Part shown: one piece after another, positions 33,084 through 44,041 of the stretch | Numbering within the stretch: position 1 is the first letter of the stretch | Layout: the number at the start of each line of letters is the position of its first letter | Assembly (NCBI GenBank): GCA_035263105.1 | Contig: DATFRO010000083.1 | Location: forward strand, 1-64,000 | Reading direction: 5' to 3' | DNA from: DATBVX01 sp035263105 | GTDB lineage: Bacteria; Pseudomonadota; Gammaproteobacteria; Steroidobacterales; Steroidobacteraceae | Length of the DNA stretch: 64,000 nt | Position numbers and translations under genes: made by a program | The notes under the pieces: generated by a model | What the model was told of the DNA's origin: nothing | Database searches by the model: none | The model's input: only the letters and a program-made list of their open reading frames with translations

Positions 33084-34114
33084 CCGAGCGCCCTGGCAAT
33101 CGGCGGACCGATCAGGCGAGTGAGCCACAGCGGCAGACGCTTCCAGGTGGCGATCATCAACTGGTATCGGGGATTCGTCGGACTCAGATTCGGCACGTCG
33201 CGTGCCCGCACCAGGTAGTACTCGTAGTACAGCGGTATCGCCTCAAATCCCCAGTTCTCCTTGAAATGGCAGGCCCCGGTGCCGCGCTTGCTGCGCCCGT
33301 AATCAAAGATCCTGAGGCCGCGTCCGCCGGCGCGCTCCATCAGCTTCCAGTACATGAAGTCGTTGGCACCCAGCTGGCGGGCCGCGGTCGTGCCGCCTCC
33401 GTAGTACGGCAGCACTTCGTCGCGAAAGTAGAAGCTGAGCACGCTCGCCACGGGGGTGCCGCGATGGGTGACGGTCTGGATCTCGCAGGCATCACCGAAC
33501 ACCTGCTGCAGCAGGTCCAGGTAATCGCGGCCGAATACCGGCGTGCCGAGATTGCGCAGGCTCTCCGAGTACAGCGGGTACAGGCGTCCGCTGTCGCCAT
33601 CGATGTCCCACGCGAGCTCGCGCTCCAGCGACTTGCGTACGACAGCGCGTTGCTTGCGCGGAATCGCCTTGAGGTTCACCTCGGGATCAGTGGCGATGGG
33701 CTTGCGGAACGTGACGTACAGATCCTTGCACGGCCAATCGGGGCGCGACCGCTGACGGCTGCGCAGCTCCAGGCATTCGACGTCCAGTCGGCGTGCCAGG
33801 TCGCAGGCAGCGTCCAGGAGCTGCTGTTGTGCGTCGGCGTTTGCGGCCAGCACGCCGCCGTAGACACAGAACGGCGTCGAGACCAGCGAATCGCCGAACA
33901 GCCGGCTGCGAACGTGGGCGAGTGGTAGTACGCCCTGGATGCCTGCCGCATCCTCGGCCACGAGGTAATGCGCGGTGTGCCGGAACGCGCGCTCGAGCAC
34001 CGTCCGCCAGCCGCAGAGATGGAAGAAAGTCCCCTCGGCCTGTGCGAGGACGAAATCGTCCCACGGTTTCGCGTCTGCAGGCGCGAATTGACGGACGCGC
34101 AGCGCCGAATTCAC
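33080..34114 (-). CDS. FemAB family XrtA/PEP-CTERM system-associated protein
   Basis: This 344-residue protein fits TIGR03019. FemAB-like enzymes transfer an aminoacyl or acyl group to an amine, and this one has been linked to EPS modification. Motifs are WDDFVLAQAEGTFFHLCGWR, IPRKQRAVVRKSLEREL, EVLPYYGGGTTAARQLGAND and FDYGRSKRGTGACHFKENWG. The start is the GTG at 34114, which overlaps the deacetylase stop (GTGA). The frame stays open to 34378, but that part lies within the deacetylase gene and has unlike composition. It is cytoplasmic. Confidence 0.93.
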   Translation of the reverse strand: MNSALRVRQFAPADAKPWDDFVLAQAEGTFFHLCGWRTVLERAFRHTAHYLVAEDAAGIQGVLPLAHVRSRLFGDSLVSTPFCVYGGVLAANADAQQQLLDAACDLARRLDVECLELRSRQRSRPDWPCKDLYVTFRKPIATDPEVNLKAIPRKQRAVVRKSLERELAWDIDGDSGRLYPLYSESLRNLGTPVFGRDYLDLLQQVFGDACEIQTVTHRGTPVASVLSFYFRDEVLPYYGGGTTAARQLGANDFMYWKLMERAGGRGLRIFDYGRSKRGTGACHFKENWGFEAIPLYYEYYLVRARDVPNLSPTNPRYQLMIATWKRLPLWLTRLIGPPIARALG

Positions 34115-34977
34115 GAGCTGTGCCGCAGGAAGATCTGGTCCATGCGGCCCCAGCGAAAATCGGCGAGCAGCCGTTGCAGCCGGCCGTACATGCGAGAGAG
34201 ATTCAGGTAGTGCCGGAAACGCGATTTCCATGGCGCGGCGACGCGCGGCTGCTCGTCGTCGATCTCCCAGGGATGGAAATAGAACACGCACGGCTGGCGG
34301 TCGGTGAGATTCACGCGCTGCATGGCCCAGCGCGACACGGCATAGGGAAACAGGCGGAAATAGCCGCCGCCGCCGCACGGCAGCCTGAGATCACCGACCT
34401 GCACCGTGGTGACGGGGACCTCCAGGATGCCGTTGTCATGGGTGCGAAACGCGAAGCGTGGCGCCTCCGGCATGCCATACAGGTCGTGCCGGATCGGGTA
34501 GATGCTGGAACTGTAGAGATGCCCGGCTTCGCGCAGCACATCGAGAGCCCACAGGTTGTCGGCACCGATGGAATAGCTCGCGGCGCGATAACCGGGTACG
34601 GCGCGGCCGGTCACATCTTCGAGGAGCCGCTTGGTGCGCTGGACGTCGGACTGGAACTGCTCGCGCGATTGCTGCGTCACGCGGGTGTGCTGCATGCCGT
34701 GGCTGGCGATCTCGTGCCCGCTGTCGACAATGCGCCGCACCAGCTGCGGGTAGCGCTCGGCCACCCAGCCGAGCGTGAAGAAGGTGGCCTGTATCCCGTG
34801 ACGGCCAAAGAGGTCGAGGATGCGCTCCACGTTGCGCGGGATGCGGCACTCGATCGAGTTCCAGTCGCGGCCCGCAAATACCGGCTCGAACGCCGAGACC
34901 TGGAAGTAGTCCTCGACGTCGACCGACATCGCGTTGGTCGGCCGGTCATGGGCGAGACGCTCGTGATCGTGGATCAT
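34111..34977 (-). CDS. XrtA system polysaccharide deacetylase
   Basis: This 288-residue NodB-fold enzyme has the family opening AMSVDVEDYFQVSAFEP (Asp20 and Asp23) and the metal-binding IASHGMQHTRV (His93, His97). GYRAASYSIGADNLWALDVL and the C-terminal FYFHPWEID are typical of TIGR03006 and its C-terminal DUF3473 extension. It lacks a clear signal peptide, as in other members. It would remove acetyl groups from the glycan. The gene follows the outer-membrane protein gene by 70 bases and is coupled to the FemAB gene downstream. Confidence 0.94.
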   Translation of the reverse strand: MIHDHERLAHDRPTNAMSVDVEDYFQVSAFEPVFAGRDWNSIECRIPRNVERILDLFGRHGIQATFFTLGWVAERYPQLVRRIVDSGHEIASHGMQHTRVTQQSREQFQSDVQRTKRLLEDVTGRAVPGYRAASYSIGADNLWALDVLREAGHLYSSSIYPIRHDLYGMPEAPRFAFRTHDNGILEVPVTTVQVGDLRLPCGGGGYFRLFPYAVSRWAMQRVNLTDRQPCVFYFHPWEIDDEQPRVAAPWKSRFRHYLNLSRMYGRLQRLLADFRWGRMDQIFLRHSS

Positions 34978-35047
34978 GCGGAAAATCGGACTCGTTGGCC
35001 GGTGGACCTGTAGCTGGGCGACAAACGCTCGCTGCGACCGGCGTGGA

Positions 35048-36541
35048 TCAGAAGGTCTTCGTCACCGATAGCGTGATCCAGTTGGCGTCGTACTGCGAGA
35101 AGTCGCCGCTGCGCTCCTGGCGGCCCAGCGAGAGGCTCCCGCGCAACGTTTCCGTGATCCGTCGACGCAGGTCCACGGACAGGTTCAGATCGTCCACCGC
35201 ACCGCCGCCGTCCTCGATCTCGTAGTCGCTCCAGTTGGCGCCCAGGGCGAGGTCGGTGCGAGCGGTCAACTGGCGCACCAGACCCGCGCCGGCTTCGCGA
35301 AACTCGTCGGCCAGGTCGCGCGTCAGGTAACGGCGGCGATAGTCCCTCAGGTGCACTTCGATCTTGGTCCTGCGCCCGGTGAGCGTCATGGACCCTTCGA
35401 AGTCCTTGCGCACGTACAGGTCCGAGCTCACCACCGTGAGATCGGTGCCGGAGATCGGCACCGGTGTCTGCGCCTGCTCCGTGACCGGCCGGATCATCAA
35501 TTCGTGGGCCGCGGTCTCCGGTCCATCGACATAGTGCAGGTTCACCATCAGCTGGCGCCCGGAATACTCGTACGCCACGTCGTAGGTGGTCCCGAAGAAT
35601 CTCTGTCCACCCATCGCGCGCAGGCGATTGCCGTGCCCCGCTTCGTATTCAAATCCGGCGAGCCAGTAACTTTCGTCGAGACCGCCATCGGTGGTGTCCA
35701 CCGTGAGGTCGCTCTCGTAGCCGGCCCTGGCAATCAAGCGCAGCTCGCGGGTCGCCGCGTAGCCCAGCTCAACGCTCGCCTGGTCGTAGCGAAACGGCAG
35801 GGAGTTCTCGTAGTCCGCATTTTCGTGGTCGTATGCCACCTTCCAGGACAGCCGCGGCGGCGATTCCTCGTCCGTGCCCAGGCTGAACAGGGCCTGCTGA
35901 TCGACGGAATCGTTCAAGTCTTCCGTGTTATCGAGCTCGTGGTACTTGACGAAGCCATAGGTGTAACGCGCGTCGACCACGAGTCCGCTGCCGAACCGGT
36001 GGCGCAGGTACGGTGTCAGGTGGGCCGTGTATGAGTCGGTCAGGTTGCCGCTGGTGTCGAAGATCTTCTCGGGAATGTTGACGGGCTGCGTCGGATCGAC
36101 CACCTGCTGCACCGCTACCGCCGATCCTTCCAGGAAGAACAGGTTCTCCGCGACCTCGCCGGTCGCCGTCGCGAGCAGCTGGTTGTACACCTGGTTCAGA
36201 TCGCTGTTGTCGGCGTAGAACAGCGACTGCAACGTGTAGTCGACATAGCTGTAGAAGCGTGGGCGCTTGACCCGCCAGTTGAAGCCCGGATTCACCTGGG
36301 TGACGAAGTCATCCTGCTTGCTGGCATTCGGGTCGACCAGCGCGAGGTTGTCGACGTAGGTCTCGCCGATGAACAGTCGCGGCTCGAATCCCGATTGCGT
36401 ATTGGCATCCGCCGACTGCGGGAGCTCCTGTGCCACGGCCGCCGTCGCGATGCCGAGGAACACAGCCGAGCACGACGCCAGGCGCAACTGCAGCGCCCGC
36501 ATCGACAGCCGCAGTTGACGGCGGGCGCGACTGCTAGCCAT
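35048..36541 (-). CDS. PEP-CTERM system-associated outer-membrane beta-barrel protein (TIGR03016-like)
   Basis: This 497-residue protein has a signal peptide (SCSAVFLGIATAAVAQ) and then many alternating amphipathic strands ending in an aromatic residue (final sequence TLSVTKTF), the sign of an outer-membrane barrel. Early motifs are GFEPRLFIGETYVDNLALVD and PGFNWRVKRPRF. It is likely the outer-membrane channel or scaffold of the EPS exporter. The ATG at 36541 overlaps the kinase stop by eight bases; an ATG at 36502 would give a shorter n-region. The same frame stays open upstream to 36937, but that is a low-complexity shadow of the kinase gene. Confidence 0.92.
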   Translation of the reverse strand: MASSRARRQLRLSMRALQLRLASCSAVFLGIATAAVAQELPQSADANTQSGFEPRLFIGETYVDNLALVDPNASKQDDFVTQVNPGFNWRVKRPRFYSYVDYTLQSLFYADNSDLNQVYNQLLATATGEVAENLFFLEGSAVAVQQVVDPTQPVNIPEKIFDTSGNLTDSYTAHLTPYLRHRFGSGLVVDARYTYGFVKYHELDNTEDLNDSVDQQALFSLGTDEESPPRLSWKVAYDHENADYENSLPFRYDQASVELGYAATRELRLIARAGYESDLTVDTTDGGLDESYWLAGFEYEAGHGNRLRAMGGQRFFGTTYDVAYEYSGRQLMVNLHYVDGPETAAHELMIRPVTEQAQTPVPISGTDLTVVSSDLYVRKDFEGSMTLTGRRTKIEVHLRDYRRRYLTRDLADEFREAGAGLVRQLTARTDLALGANWSDYEIEDGGGAVDDLNLSVDLRRRITETLRGSLSLGRQERSGDFSQYDANWITLSVTKTF

Positions 36542-37436
36542 TGCGACCCTCGTACGATTCGTACTGGTGGTAGCCGTAGTACTTCGCCAGCAGGTCGGCG
36601 TTGGTCTGGTTGAGCACCAGGTGTATCGGCTTGTTGCGTTCGAGCAGCGCGAGCGCGTCGAGCACCAGCGGGCGCGGCGTGTAGTCCGCGCGCACCACCA
36701 TGAGCACCTGGCCGACGATGCGCGACAGCACTTGTGGCTCGTTCTTGGCGAGGAGCGGTGAGCAGTCGAGCAGCAGGATCTCGCTCGGGTCCTGCTCGGC
36801 GAGCTCGGTGAGCAGGTACTCCATGCGCCGGCTCGCGAACAGTTCCGGTGCGGCGGAGTCCTGCCGGCCGGCGGGAAGCACCGCCAGTCCCTCGATATCG
36901 GTCTCGACCACCATGTCGCCCAGCTTCGAGGTGCCATCCTTCAGGCAGTCGATCAGGCCGGGACGATTCTGCAGGCCGAATACATTCGTCACTCGCGCCT
37001 TGATGTTGTCGGTGTCGATCAGCAACACGCGACAGTCGCGCTCGACCGCGATCGAGAGCGCGAGGTTGATGGAGGTGAACGACTTGCCTTCGTCGGCAAC
37101 GCTGCTGGTGACGAGAATGAGATTGCCGCGCGGCACCGGCGCGGTTCCCTTGCCGAACGCTGCGCCAAGCAGCGGCCACTTGATACGACGAAACTCGTCG
37201 GCGATGTGATCCAGCGACTCGACCGGCGGCAGCACGCGTTGCCGGCGCAAGCTCTCCGAGTCCACCTGGATACGCTCGCGAGGCGCGATCCTGGCGCGCG
37301 AGCGGATCGGGGCAGGCTCTGCGGCAGGGGCGGTGGGCGCGGCGTGAGCCGGCGCGCCGATGTCACGCGGGGCGGTCTCGGACCCACGCGGCTTCGCCGC
37401 ATGCAGTTTGCTGAGTGCCTTCTCGACAATGCTCAT
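36534..37436 (-). CDS. XrtA-associated tyrosine autokinase (BY-kinase)
   Basis: This 300-residue protein is a bacterial tyrosine kinase that governs EPS polymerisation together with the Wzz-like protein. After MSIVEKALSKLHAAKPR comes a Pro/Ala-rich linker. The P-loop is TSSVADEGKSFTSINLAL, the second Walker motif VLLIDTDNIKARV and the Walker B EILLLDCSPLLA. The C-terminus has a tyrosine cluster (KYYGYHQYESYEG), the usual autophosphorylation site. It has no membrane helix, so the chain-length gene 27 bases upstream supplies the transmembrane partner. It fits TIGR03018. Confidence 0.95.
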   Translation of the reverse strand: MSIVEKALSKLHAAKPRGSETAPRDIGAPAHAAPTAPAAEPAPIRSRARIAPRERIQVDSESLRRQRVLPPVESLDHIADEFRRIKWPLLGAAFGKGTAPVPRGNLILVTSSVADEGKSFTSINLALSIAVERDCRVLLIDTDNIKARVTNVFGLQNRPGLIDCLKDGTSKLGDMVVETDIEGLAVLPAGRQDSAAPELFASRRMEYLLTELAEQDPSEILLLDCSPLLAKNEPQVLSRIVGQVLMVVRADYTPRPLVLDALALLERNKPIHLVLNQTNADLLAKYYGYHQYESYEGRNG

Positions 37437-37463
37437 GCGCAGACCTCGGTTGTGCAACGGCGA

Positions 37464-39044
37464 CTACGCATGGCCGGAAACGTACTGTGCGACCACCAGG
37501 GTCGCGGCATAACAGAAGACCAGCAACACAAAGCTGCTGACGAACACGAAGGATTGCCGGGTCGCCCAGCGCTTGCCTTCCCAGCGCGTGAGCGAAATGG
37601 AGCCGATGACCTTGAGGCCGGTTATGGCCTGCAGCATCCCGCGGGCGCTGAACACCGGGCGCGACATGTTCAGAGAGCTGGCAAAGCCGATCCCGGCAGC
37701 CAGTGCGAGGAGCAGGACGGCGGTCAGGAGCAGTGGCCGGTTCGGGGCAACCGGGTGCAGCAACGCCAGTGCAGGCTCGATGACCTTGAATTTCACGTCC
37801 TGGCTGCTCTGCTCGGCTTCCTGGGACAGCCGCGCGGCTTCAAGCCGCTGCAAGAGTTCGGTGTGCTCCTTTCGGTTGACGTCGTAGTCGCGATTGAGCT
37901 GTGCAAGCTCGGCCTCCACCTCGGGAATCGTGTTGACCTTGGCCTTGAGGTCACGGACCCGCGCTTCCGCATCCGCGAGCTGGCTGCGCAGCTCCACCAA
38001 CTCGACCTCCGTCTGTCCCAGGGCAATCTTCGTCGCCTGGTACACCGGGTTGATGTCGAGCGCGTGCAGCGCCATCTTGTTCGGATCGATCGTGCCAGAG
38101 CTCGGAGGGGCCTGCTCAGGCGCGGCCTGACCGTCACGGATGCGCTTCTTTTCGGCCTCCAGCTGCGCGATGGTCGCGCGCAGGGCGATCACATCGGGAT
38201 GCTTCTCCGTGTACTGCAGCAGGAGGTTGTCGAGCTTCGCCCTCAATTCAGCCAGCCGCGCATCGATCGCGCCGGTGCCGCTCTTCTGGTTTGGCGTAAC
38301 GAGACCGAAGGTCGGCTCCTCGCCCTCGAGCTGACGCTGCAACTCGGCGCGCTTCTCACCGGCCAGCTGGTAGCTCGCACGGACCTTTTCCAGGTTCGCC
38401 ATCTCGGTCTGCAAACGCGTGTAGTAGTCGCCGGTCTGGCCGGGAATCAGGCCCACATTCTGCTTCTTGAAGTCGGCGAGCCGCTGTTCGGCATCGCGCA
38501 GCTTCTTCTCGTAGTCGCTGATCTGCGCCTCCAGGAAGCGTTGCGCGCTGCTCGAATCGGCGCGCTTGATGCCGATCGTGTCTTCCACGAAAGCCGTGAG
38601 CAACGTCTGCACCACGCGCTGCGCAATCTGGCGATCGCGATCGGCGTAGGTGATCGTGTACGTATTCTTGGGTGTGCCCGCCTCGAGGCCGATGCGATGC
38701 GGCAGGTCCTCGACCAGGTTCTCGTATTCCTGGGGTGTCTTGGCGCGCATGTACAGATCGGTTTCGTGCGCGACCTTCTCGAGGTGCGGCCGGCTCATCA
38801 GCACGGTCGACATCATGTTGACCTGCGTGGTCACATCCGAGCCCACCGCGAGGCCGCTCAGCAGCGGCTTCAACACCGTTTCGGTGTCGACATAGACCTT
38901 CGCGCGGGCGAGATAGATGTTGGGCAGGCGCAGCACCACGGCCCAGCCGATCAATGCCACGGCCCAGGCCACGGCGAGCGCGTGCCAGCGAAAGCGCCAC
39001 ACTCCGCGCGCGTGCAACAGCAACTGAGATATGAATTCGACCAT
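37464..39044 (-). CDS. XrtA system polysaccharide chain-length determinant (Wzz-like)
   Basis: This 526-residue inner-membrane protein has an N-terminal helix (WHALAVAWAVALIGWAVVL), a large periplasmic part with long coiled coils (about 130-400, rich in Glu/Lys/Gln heptads), and C-terminal helices (PLLLTAVLLLALAAGIGFA and QSFVFVSSFVLLVFCYAATL). The region after the first helix (YLARAKVYVDTETVLKPLLS) is the Wzz fold. It fits TIGR03007. It sets EPS chain length with the tyrosine kinase encoded 27 bases downstream. A 97-base gap lies on its upstream side, the largest in the operon. Confidence 0.94.
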   Translation of the reverse strand: MVEFISQLLLHARGVWRFRWHALAVAWAVALIGWAVVLRLPNIYLARAKVYVDTETVLKPLLSGLAVGSDVTTQVNMMSTVLMSRPHLEKVAHETDLYMRAKTPQEYENLVEDLPHRIGLEAGTPKNTYTITYADRDRQIAQRVVQTLLTAFVEDTIGIKRADSSSAQRFLEAQISDYEKKLRDAEQRLADFKKQNVGLIPGQTGDYYTRLQTEMANLEKVRASYQLAGEKRAELQRQLEGEEPTFGLVTPNQKSGTGAIDARLAELRAKLDNLLLQYTEKHPDVIALRATIAQLEAEKKRIRDGQAAPEQAPPSSGTIDPNKMALHALDINPVYQATKIALGQTEVELVELRSQLADAEARVRDLKAKVNTIPEVEAELAQLNRDYDVNRKEHTELLQRLEAARLSQEAEQSSQDVKFKVIEPALALLHPVAPNRPLLLTAVLLLALAAGIGFASSLNMSRPVFSARGMLQAITGLKVIGSISLTRWEGKRWATRQSFVFVSSFVLLVFCYAATLVVAQYVSGHA

Positions 39045-39141
39045 CGCGCGTTGTTACTTATTTGACCAGGTGCGTACGCGATTGCCCTTTTTACCCTATC
39101 CCATCACCCGGCGGCGTGAATGAGTTGGCAAAAGGACAACC

Positions 39142-39756
39142 CTAGAACCGTGTCTCCGGAATGATCAGGACGTCTCCGGGTTGCATCACCACGTTGGCGG
39201 TCATGTCGCCGTCGTTCAGCAGGTCCTTCAGCTTGACCGGGATCTCCACCTGCTTGTCGCCGGTGCGGCGCACGATCCGGGCGCGATTGCCGGCGGCAAA
39301 CTGTCCCAGCCCGCCGACCTGGATCATCACGTCGAGCAAGGTCATGTTGGCTCGATACGGCAGCGCCTGCGGCTTGGCCGCCTGGCCGACGACCCGGACC
39401 TGATCGCCGCCGACAAAGCCCGTAACAATCACATTGACTTTGGGCGAGCGGACGTACTCGGAGAGCCTTTCCTCCATGTCACGCGCCAGCTGACTCGGTG
39501 TCTTGCCCGCGGCCTGCATGTCCTCGACCAGCGGGGTCGAGATCTTGCCGTCCGGCCGTACCGGAACCGGACCGCTCAGCTCAGTGTGGTTGAACACGAA
39601 GACATTGAGCTGATCACCCGGTCCGATGCGGTATTCGGAGTTCTCGACGGGCGTGGCGGCGGCCACGGGCGTTGTGTTACTGGAGCCACCGCATGCGGCG
39701 AGGCAACCGATCAGGGCCGTCGCCACCAGCGCCAACCCTGGTTTTCCGGACACCAT
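39142..39756 (-). CDS. XrtA/PEP-CTERM system EPS export lipoprotein (Wza-like)
   Basis: This 204-residue protein has a lipoprotein signal ending in CLAAC and a poly_export domain (EYRIGPGDQLNVFVFNHTEL, ISTPLVEDMQAAGKTPSQLA) followed by an SLBB domain (VRVVGQAAKPQALPYRANMT, QPGDVLIIPETRF). It fits TIGR03027 and would form the outer-membrane export ring for the polymer. The ATG at 39756 has AAGGA directly before it and a further GGAG upstream. A longer frame to 39816 adds a charged segment before the signal peptide and is less likely. It starts 61 bases after prsT. Confidence 0.93.
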   Translation of the reverse strand: MVSGKPGLALVATALIGCLAACGGSSNTTPVAAATPVENSEYRIGPGDQLNVFVFNHTELSGPVPVRPDGKISTPLVEDMQAAGKTPSQLARDMEERLSEYVRSPKVNVIVTGFVGGDQVRVVGQAAKPQALPYRANMTLLDVMIQVGGLGQFAAGNRARIVRRTGDKQVEIPVKLKDLLNDGDMTANVVMQPGDVLIIPETRF

Positions 39757-39817
39757 TCCTTCTTCTCTCCCTTCGGCCGCGACGCGGCGCATTCTAGCAA
39801 GGTAGCGTCGTAACATT

Positions 39818-42634
39818 TCAGCTCGCCACGGTCAGGCGTTGCAGGAGCGTCTGCGCATCGCGCCGCACCGGTGAGTCCTCGCTCTCGCTCAGGATCTGAC
39901 GCACCAGGGTGAGCGCCTCGGCAGTGGCCCCGGACTCTGAAAGGCCATAGGCGAGGTGATAGCGGGTCTCGGGCGTCGGCATGCGCTCGACCGCCTGGCG
40001 CAGGTACGGGACGCCCTCGCTCGCCCGGCTGGCCCGCACCAGCAACCATCCGTAGGTGTCGAGAATGGCGCCGGAGTCCGGCTTGGCGTCGATCGCCTTG
40101 CGCGCCAGCGTCAGCGCGCGCCCGCTGTCGTGGTCGGCGTACAGCCAGGCGAGATTGTTGAGCGCGATCGCATCGTCCGGCTTGTGCTGCAGGTAGCGCT
40201 CGTATGCAGTGCGCGCACGCACGCTATCGCCGCTTTCCTGCCACGCCTGCGCCAGCAGGAACTGCATGAAGAGATCATCCGGATGCGCATCGACCCAGCG
40301 CTCGATCGGCTTGACCGGCTGCTCGGCCTTGGCAGCACGATGCGCCTGATACGCACGAATGGCGCTGATGCGCGGGCCGCCTCGTTCGATCGCCGCCTCG
40401 AACGACTGTCCGGCCTCGGCGAACCGGTTCTGGCGCATGTCGATCTCGCCGAGCAGCAACCACGGCTGCGGGCTCGATGGATCGGCCTTCTGTATACGCC
40501 GGGCGATCTGTTGCGCCGTCGAGATGTCCTTCGCCTGCAACGCGAGCGTTGCTTTGGTCAGCAGCGCGGTCCGATTGTCAGGATCGGTCTTGAGGACGGC
40601 GTCGATCTCCGCGATCGCCTTACCCATCTCACCGGTCGCGGCATAGGCGCGCGCCAGGTCGAACCGATAGACCGTCGATGCCGGAGCTTTCGACGCCGCG
40701 ATGCGCAGGTTCTCGAGCCCGGCCGCACGATCGCCGTCCACCAGCAAGGCGACGCCGAGCATGTGCAGGGCTGCGGCGTTGTCCGGTGCGGCACGCACGG
40801 CCTCTCCCGCCACCGCGACCGCCTGCTTGGAGTTCTTCTGTGTCAGGTAGGCCTGCGCGAGCAGGATCCTGGCGTCCACATCCTTCGGCTGGCCTTTGCG
40901 CACGTCTTCGAGCATGCCGATGCCGCGTTTCACATCGCCTTGCGCCATCGATGCGCGCGCCAGTGCGGTCTTGGTGGCCGCATTGGCCGGATCGATCTTG
41001 AGCGCCTGCTGCAACGTGGTTTCCGCGGCGCTGGCTTCGCCGGCGAAGAATTGCACCTGCGCGAGGTTGATCAGTGCGGCGGGATTCCTCGGTTCGAGTT
41101 GCGCCGCTTGTTGGTACTGCTCGATCGCCGCCCGGTAGTCATGACGTCGGGCCAGTCCCGATCCGAGGAGCGTATGCAGCACGGGGTCCTTGGGATTCTT
41201 CGCCACGAGTTGGCGTCCCAGCGCGATGCCCTCATCCAGGCTGGTACGAAGCCTCGCGAGCAACAGCAGTCGCTCCCGTTCCCACACTCCTGAAGTGCTC
41301 TCGGGCAGTTTCTCGAGCAGAGCGTTGGCTTCCGCCAGGCGACCGCTGCTGATATAGCCGGCGGCGAGCTTGAGCTGATACTGAGGATCGTCGGGGTGCG
41401 CACGGACCCCGGCCTCCAGTAACTCGAGGCCCGAGTCGGCCCGTCCCGCCTGGGCGTCCGCGCGTGCCGCGAGCGCGAGCAACTCGGGGTACTCCATCAC
41501 CTGGGGCTTCGATGCGTCGAGCGCTTCCAGCGCGGCATCGGGTTGATCCTGGCGCAGGCGGGCTTCAGCGAGCAGACCGCGCGCAAACACATTGGCCGGA
41601 TCCGCGGCGACCACACTCGACAGGTACATGTCCGCTTGGCCGAGATTCCCCTGCGCAAAGTTGACAGCGCCCAGCAGCAGCTTGGTCTGTCGGTCTTCCG
41701 GAGACTCTGCCGCGAGTTGCTCGAGGAGGAGCCGCGCGGCATCCAGGTCGCCGCTCGAAAACTTGGCGCGCGCTTGCAGCGAGCGCGTCACCGCCGCGGC
41801 AGGAGCAATCCTCGCGAGTCGCTCGGTGGTCGCGAGCGCCTCCTTGGTGCGGCCCGACTCGAGCTGCGCGCCGGCGATTCCCGCCAGTGCGGAGGCCTGC
41901 TCCGCGACCGCGCCCCGCCGCTCGGCGATGGTCTCGGCCTCGCCGAAGCTCTGAATCGCCGCGTCGTATTGACGCTCGCGCAGGTAGATGCTGCCGAGCG
42001 TCTGCCAGACGCCTGCGTCCTGGCGATCGATCGCCAAAGCTTCATCGATGATCCGGCGCGATTCGTCCAACCCCTTGACCGCAAGCGCAGCGGTGGCGAG
42101 ACCGCGCAGCATCCGAAGATCACTCGGTGCCGCGGTTCGTCCACTGGCGAAGGAATCGTAGGCTTCCTGATATCGGCCGAGTCCCAGGTACGCCTCGCCG
42201 ATCAGCCGCTGCCGCATGGGATCCACCGGTCCGGATGCCGCGGTCGGAGCGAGGAGCTTCAGGGCGGACTCATAGTCCTTCTTGCCGACTGCCACCCTTG
42301 CCAACGGCATGGCGACGTCGGCAGGCGCAACACCACTCGCGGTCGCCAGTTTGAGCTGCGCTCCCGCGCCCTCGAGGTCGCCACTCTCGAGCAGGGCCTC
42401 GCCGAGCAACAACCGGGCCTGGCCGTTACTGGTGTCCTGCTGCAGCAGGTTCTTGAGATGAATCACCGCCGTCGCGTAGTCGCCCTTTGCGATGCTGGCC
42501 TGTGCAGCCGCCATCAACGCGCTGGGATCCTGGCGAGCGAGACACCCGGCGACGAGCAGGAACGACGCAATCCAGGTTGCGGTTCGTGGGCCGCGGCCAG
42601 GCCGCGAACAGCGAGCTGCGGTGAGGGCGTGCAT
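39818..42634 (-). CDS. prsT: PEP-CTERM system TPR-repeat lipoprotein PrsT
   Basis: This 938-residue protein has a lipoprotein signal (SFLLVAGCLARQ) and more than twenty degenerate TPR motifs, for example GDYATAVIHLKNLLQQDTSN and GLGRYQEAYDSFASGR. The length matches the TIGR02917 family (about 900). It is anchored in a membrane by its lipid and probably scaffolds the EPS machinery in the periplasm; its exact role is not known to me. The gene lies seven bases after prsR and is in the same operon as the two-component pair prsK/prsR, the usual arrangement in XrtA loci. Confidence 0.95.
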   Translation of the reverse strand: MHALTAARCSRPGRGPRTATWIASFLLVAGCLARQDPSALMAAAQASIAKGDYATAVIHLKNLLQQDTSNGQARLLLGEALLESGDLEGAGAQLKLATASGVAPADVAMPLARVAVGKKDYESALKLLAPTAASGPVDPMRQRLIGEAYLGLGRYQEAYDSFASGRTAAPSDLRMLRGLATAALAVKGLDESRRIIDEALAIDRQDAGVWQTLGSIYLRERQYDAAIQSFGEAETIAERRGAVAEQASALAGIAGAQLESGRTKEALATTERLARIAPAAAVTRSLQARAKFSSGDLDAARLLLEQLAAESPEDRQTKLLLGAVNFAQGNLGQADMYLSSVVAADPANVFARGLLAEARLRQDQPDAALEALDASKPQVMEYPELLALAARADAQAGRADSGLELLEAGVRAHPDDPQYQLKLAAGYISSGRLAEANALLEKLPESTSGVWERERLLLLARLRTSLDEGIALGRQLVAKNPKDPVLHTLLGSGLARRHDYRAAIEQYQQAAQLEPRNPAALINLAQVQFFAGEASAAETTLQQALKIDPANAATKTALARASMAQGDVKRGIGMLEDVRKGQPKDVDARILLAQAYLTQKNSKQAVAVAGEAVRAAPDNAAALHMLGVALLVDGDRAAGLENLRIAASKAPASTVYRFDLARAYAATGEMGKAIAEIDAVLKTDPDNRTALLTKATLALQAKDISTAQQIARRIQKADPSSPQPWLLLGEIDMRQNRFAEAGQSFEAAIERGGPRISAIRAYQAHRAAKAEQPVKPIERWVDAHPDDLFMQFLLAQAWQESGDSVRARTAYERYLQHKPDDAIALNNLAWLYADHDSGRALTLARKAIDAKPDSGAILDTYGWLLVRASRASEGVPYLRQAVERMPTPETRYHLAYGLSESGATAEALTLVRQILSESEDSPVRRDAQTLLQRLTVAS

Positions 42635-42641
42635 GCGAGTG

Positions 42642-44027
<1,386 letters not shown>

Positions 44028-44041
44028 CGGTTCCCTGCTTC

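Noticed and set aside
36542..36937. Upstream extension of the outer-membrane protein frame
   Set aside because: It is a Ser/Arg/Cys-rich out-of-frame reading of the tyrosine kinase gene; the signal peptide marks the real N-terminus.
39118..39140. GG-N10-GC spacing resembling a sigma-54 promoter before the Wzz-like gene
   Set aside because: Only GG, TT and GC match the consensus; too weak against the background.
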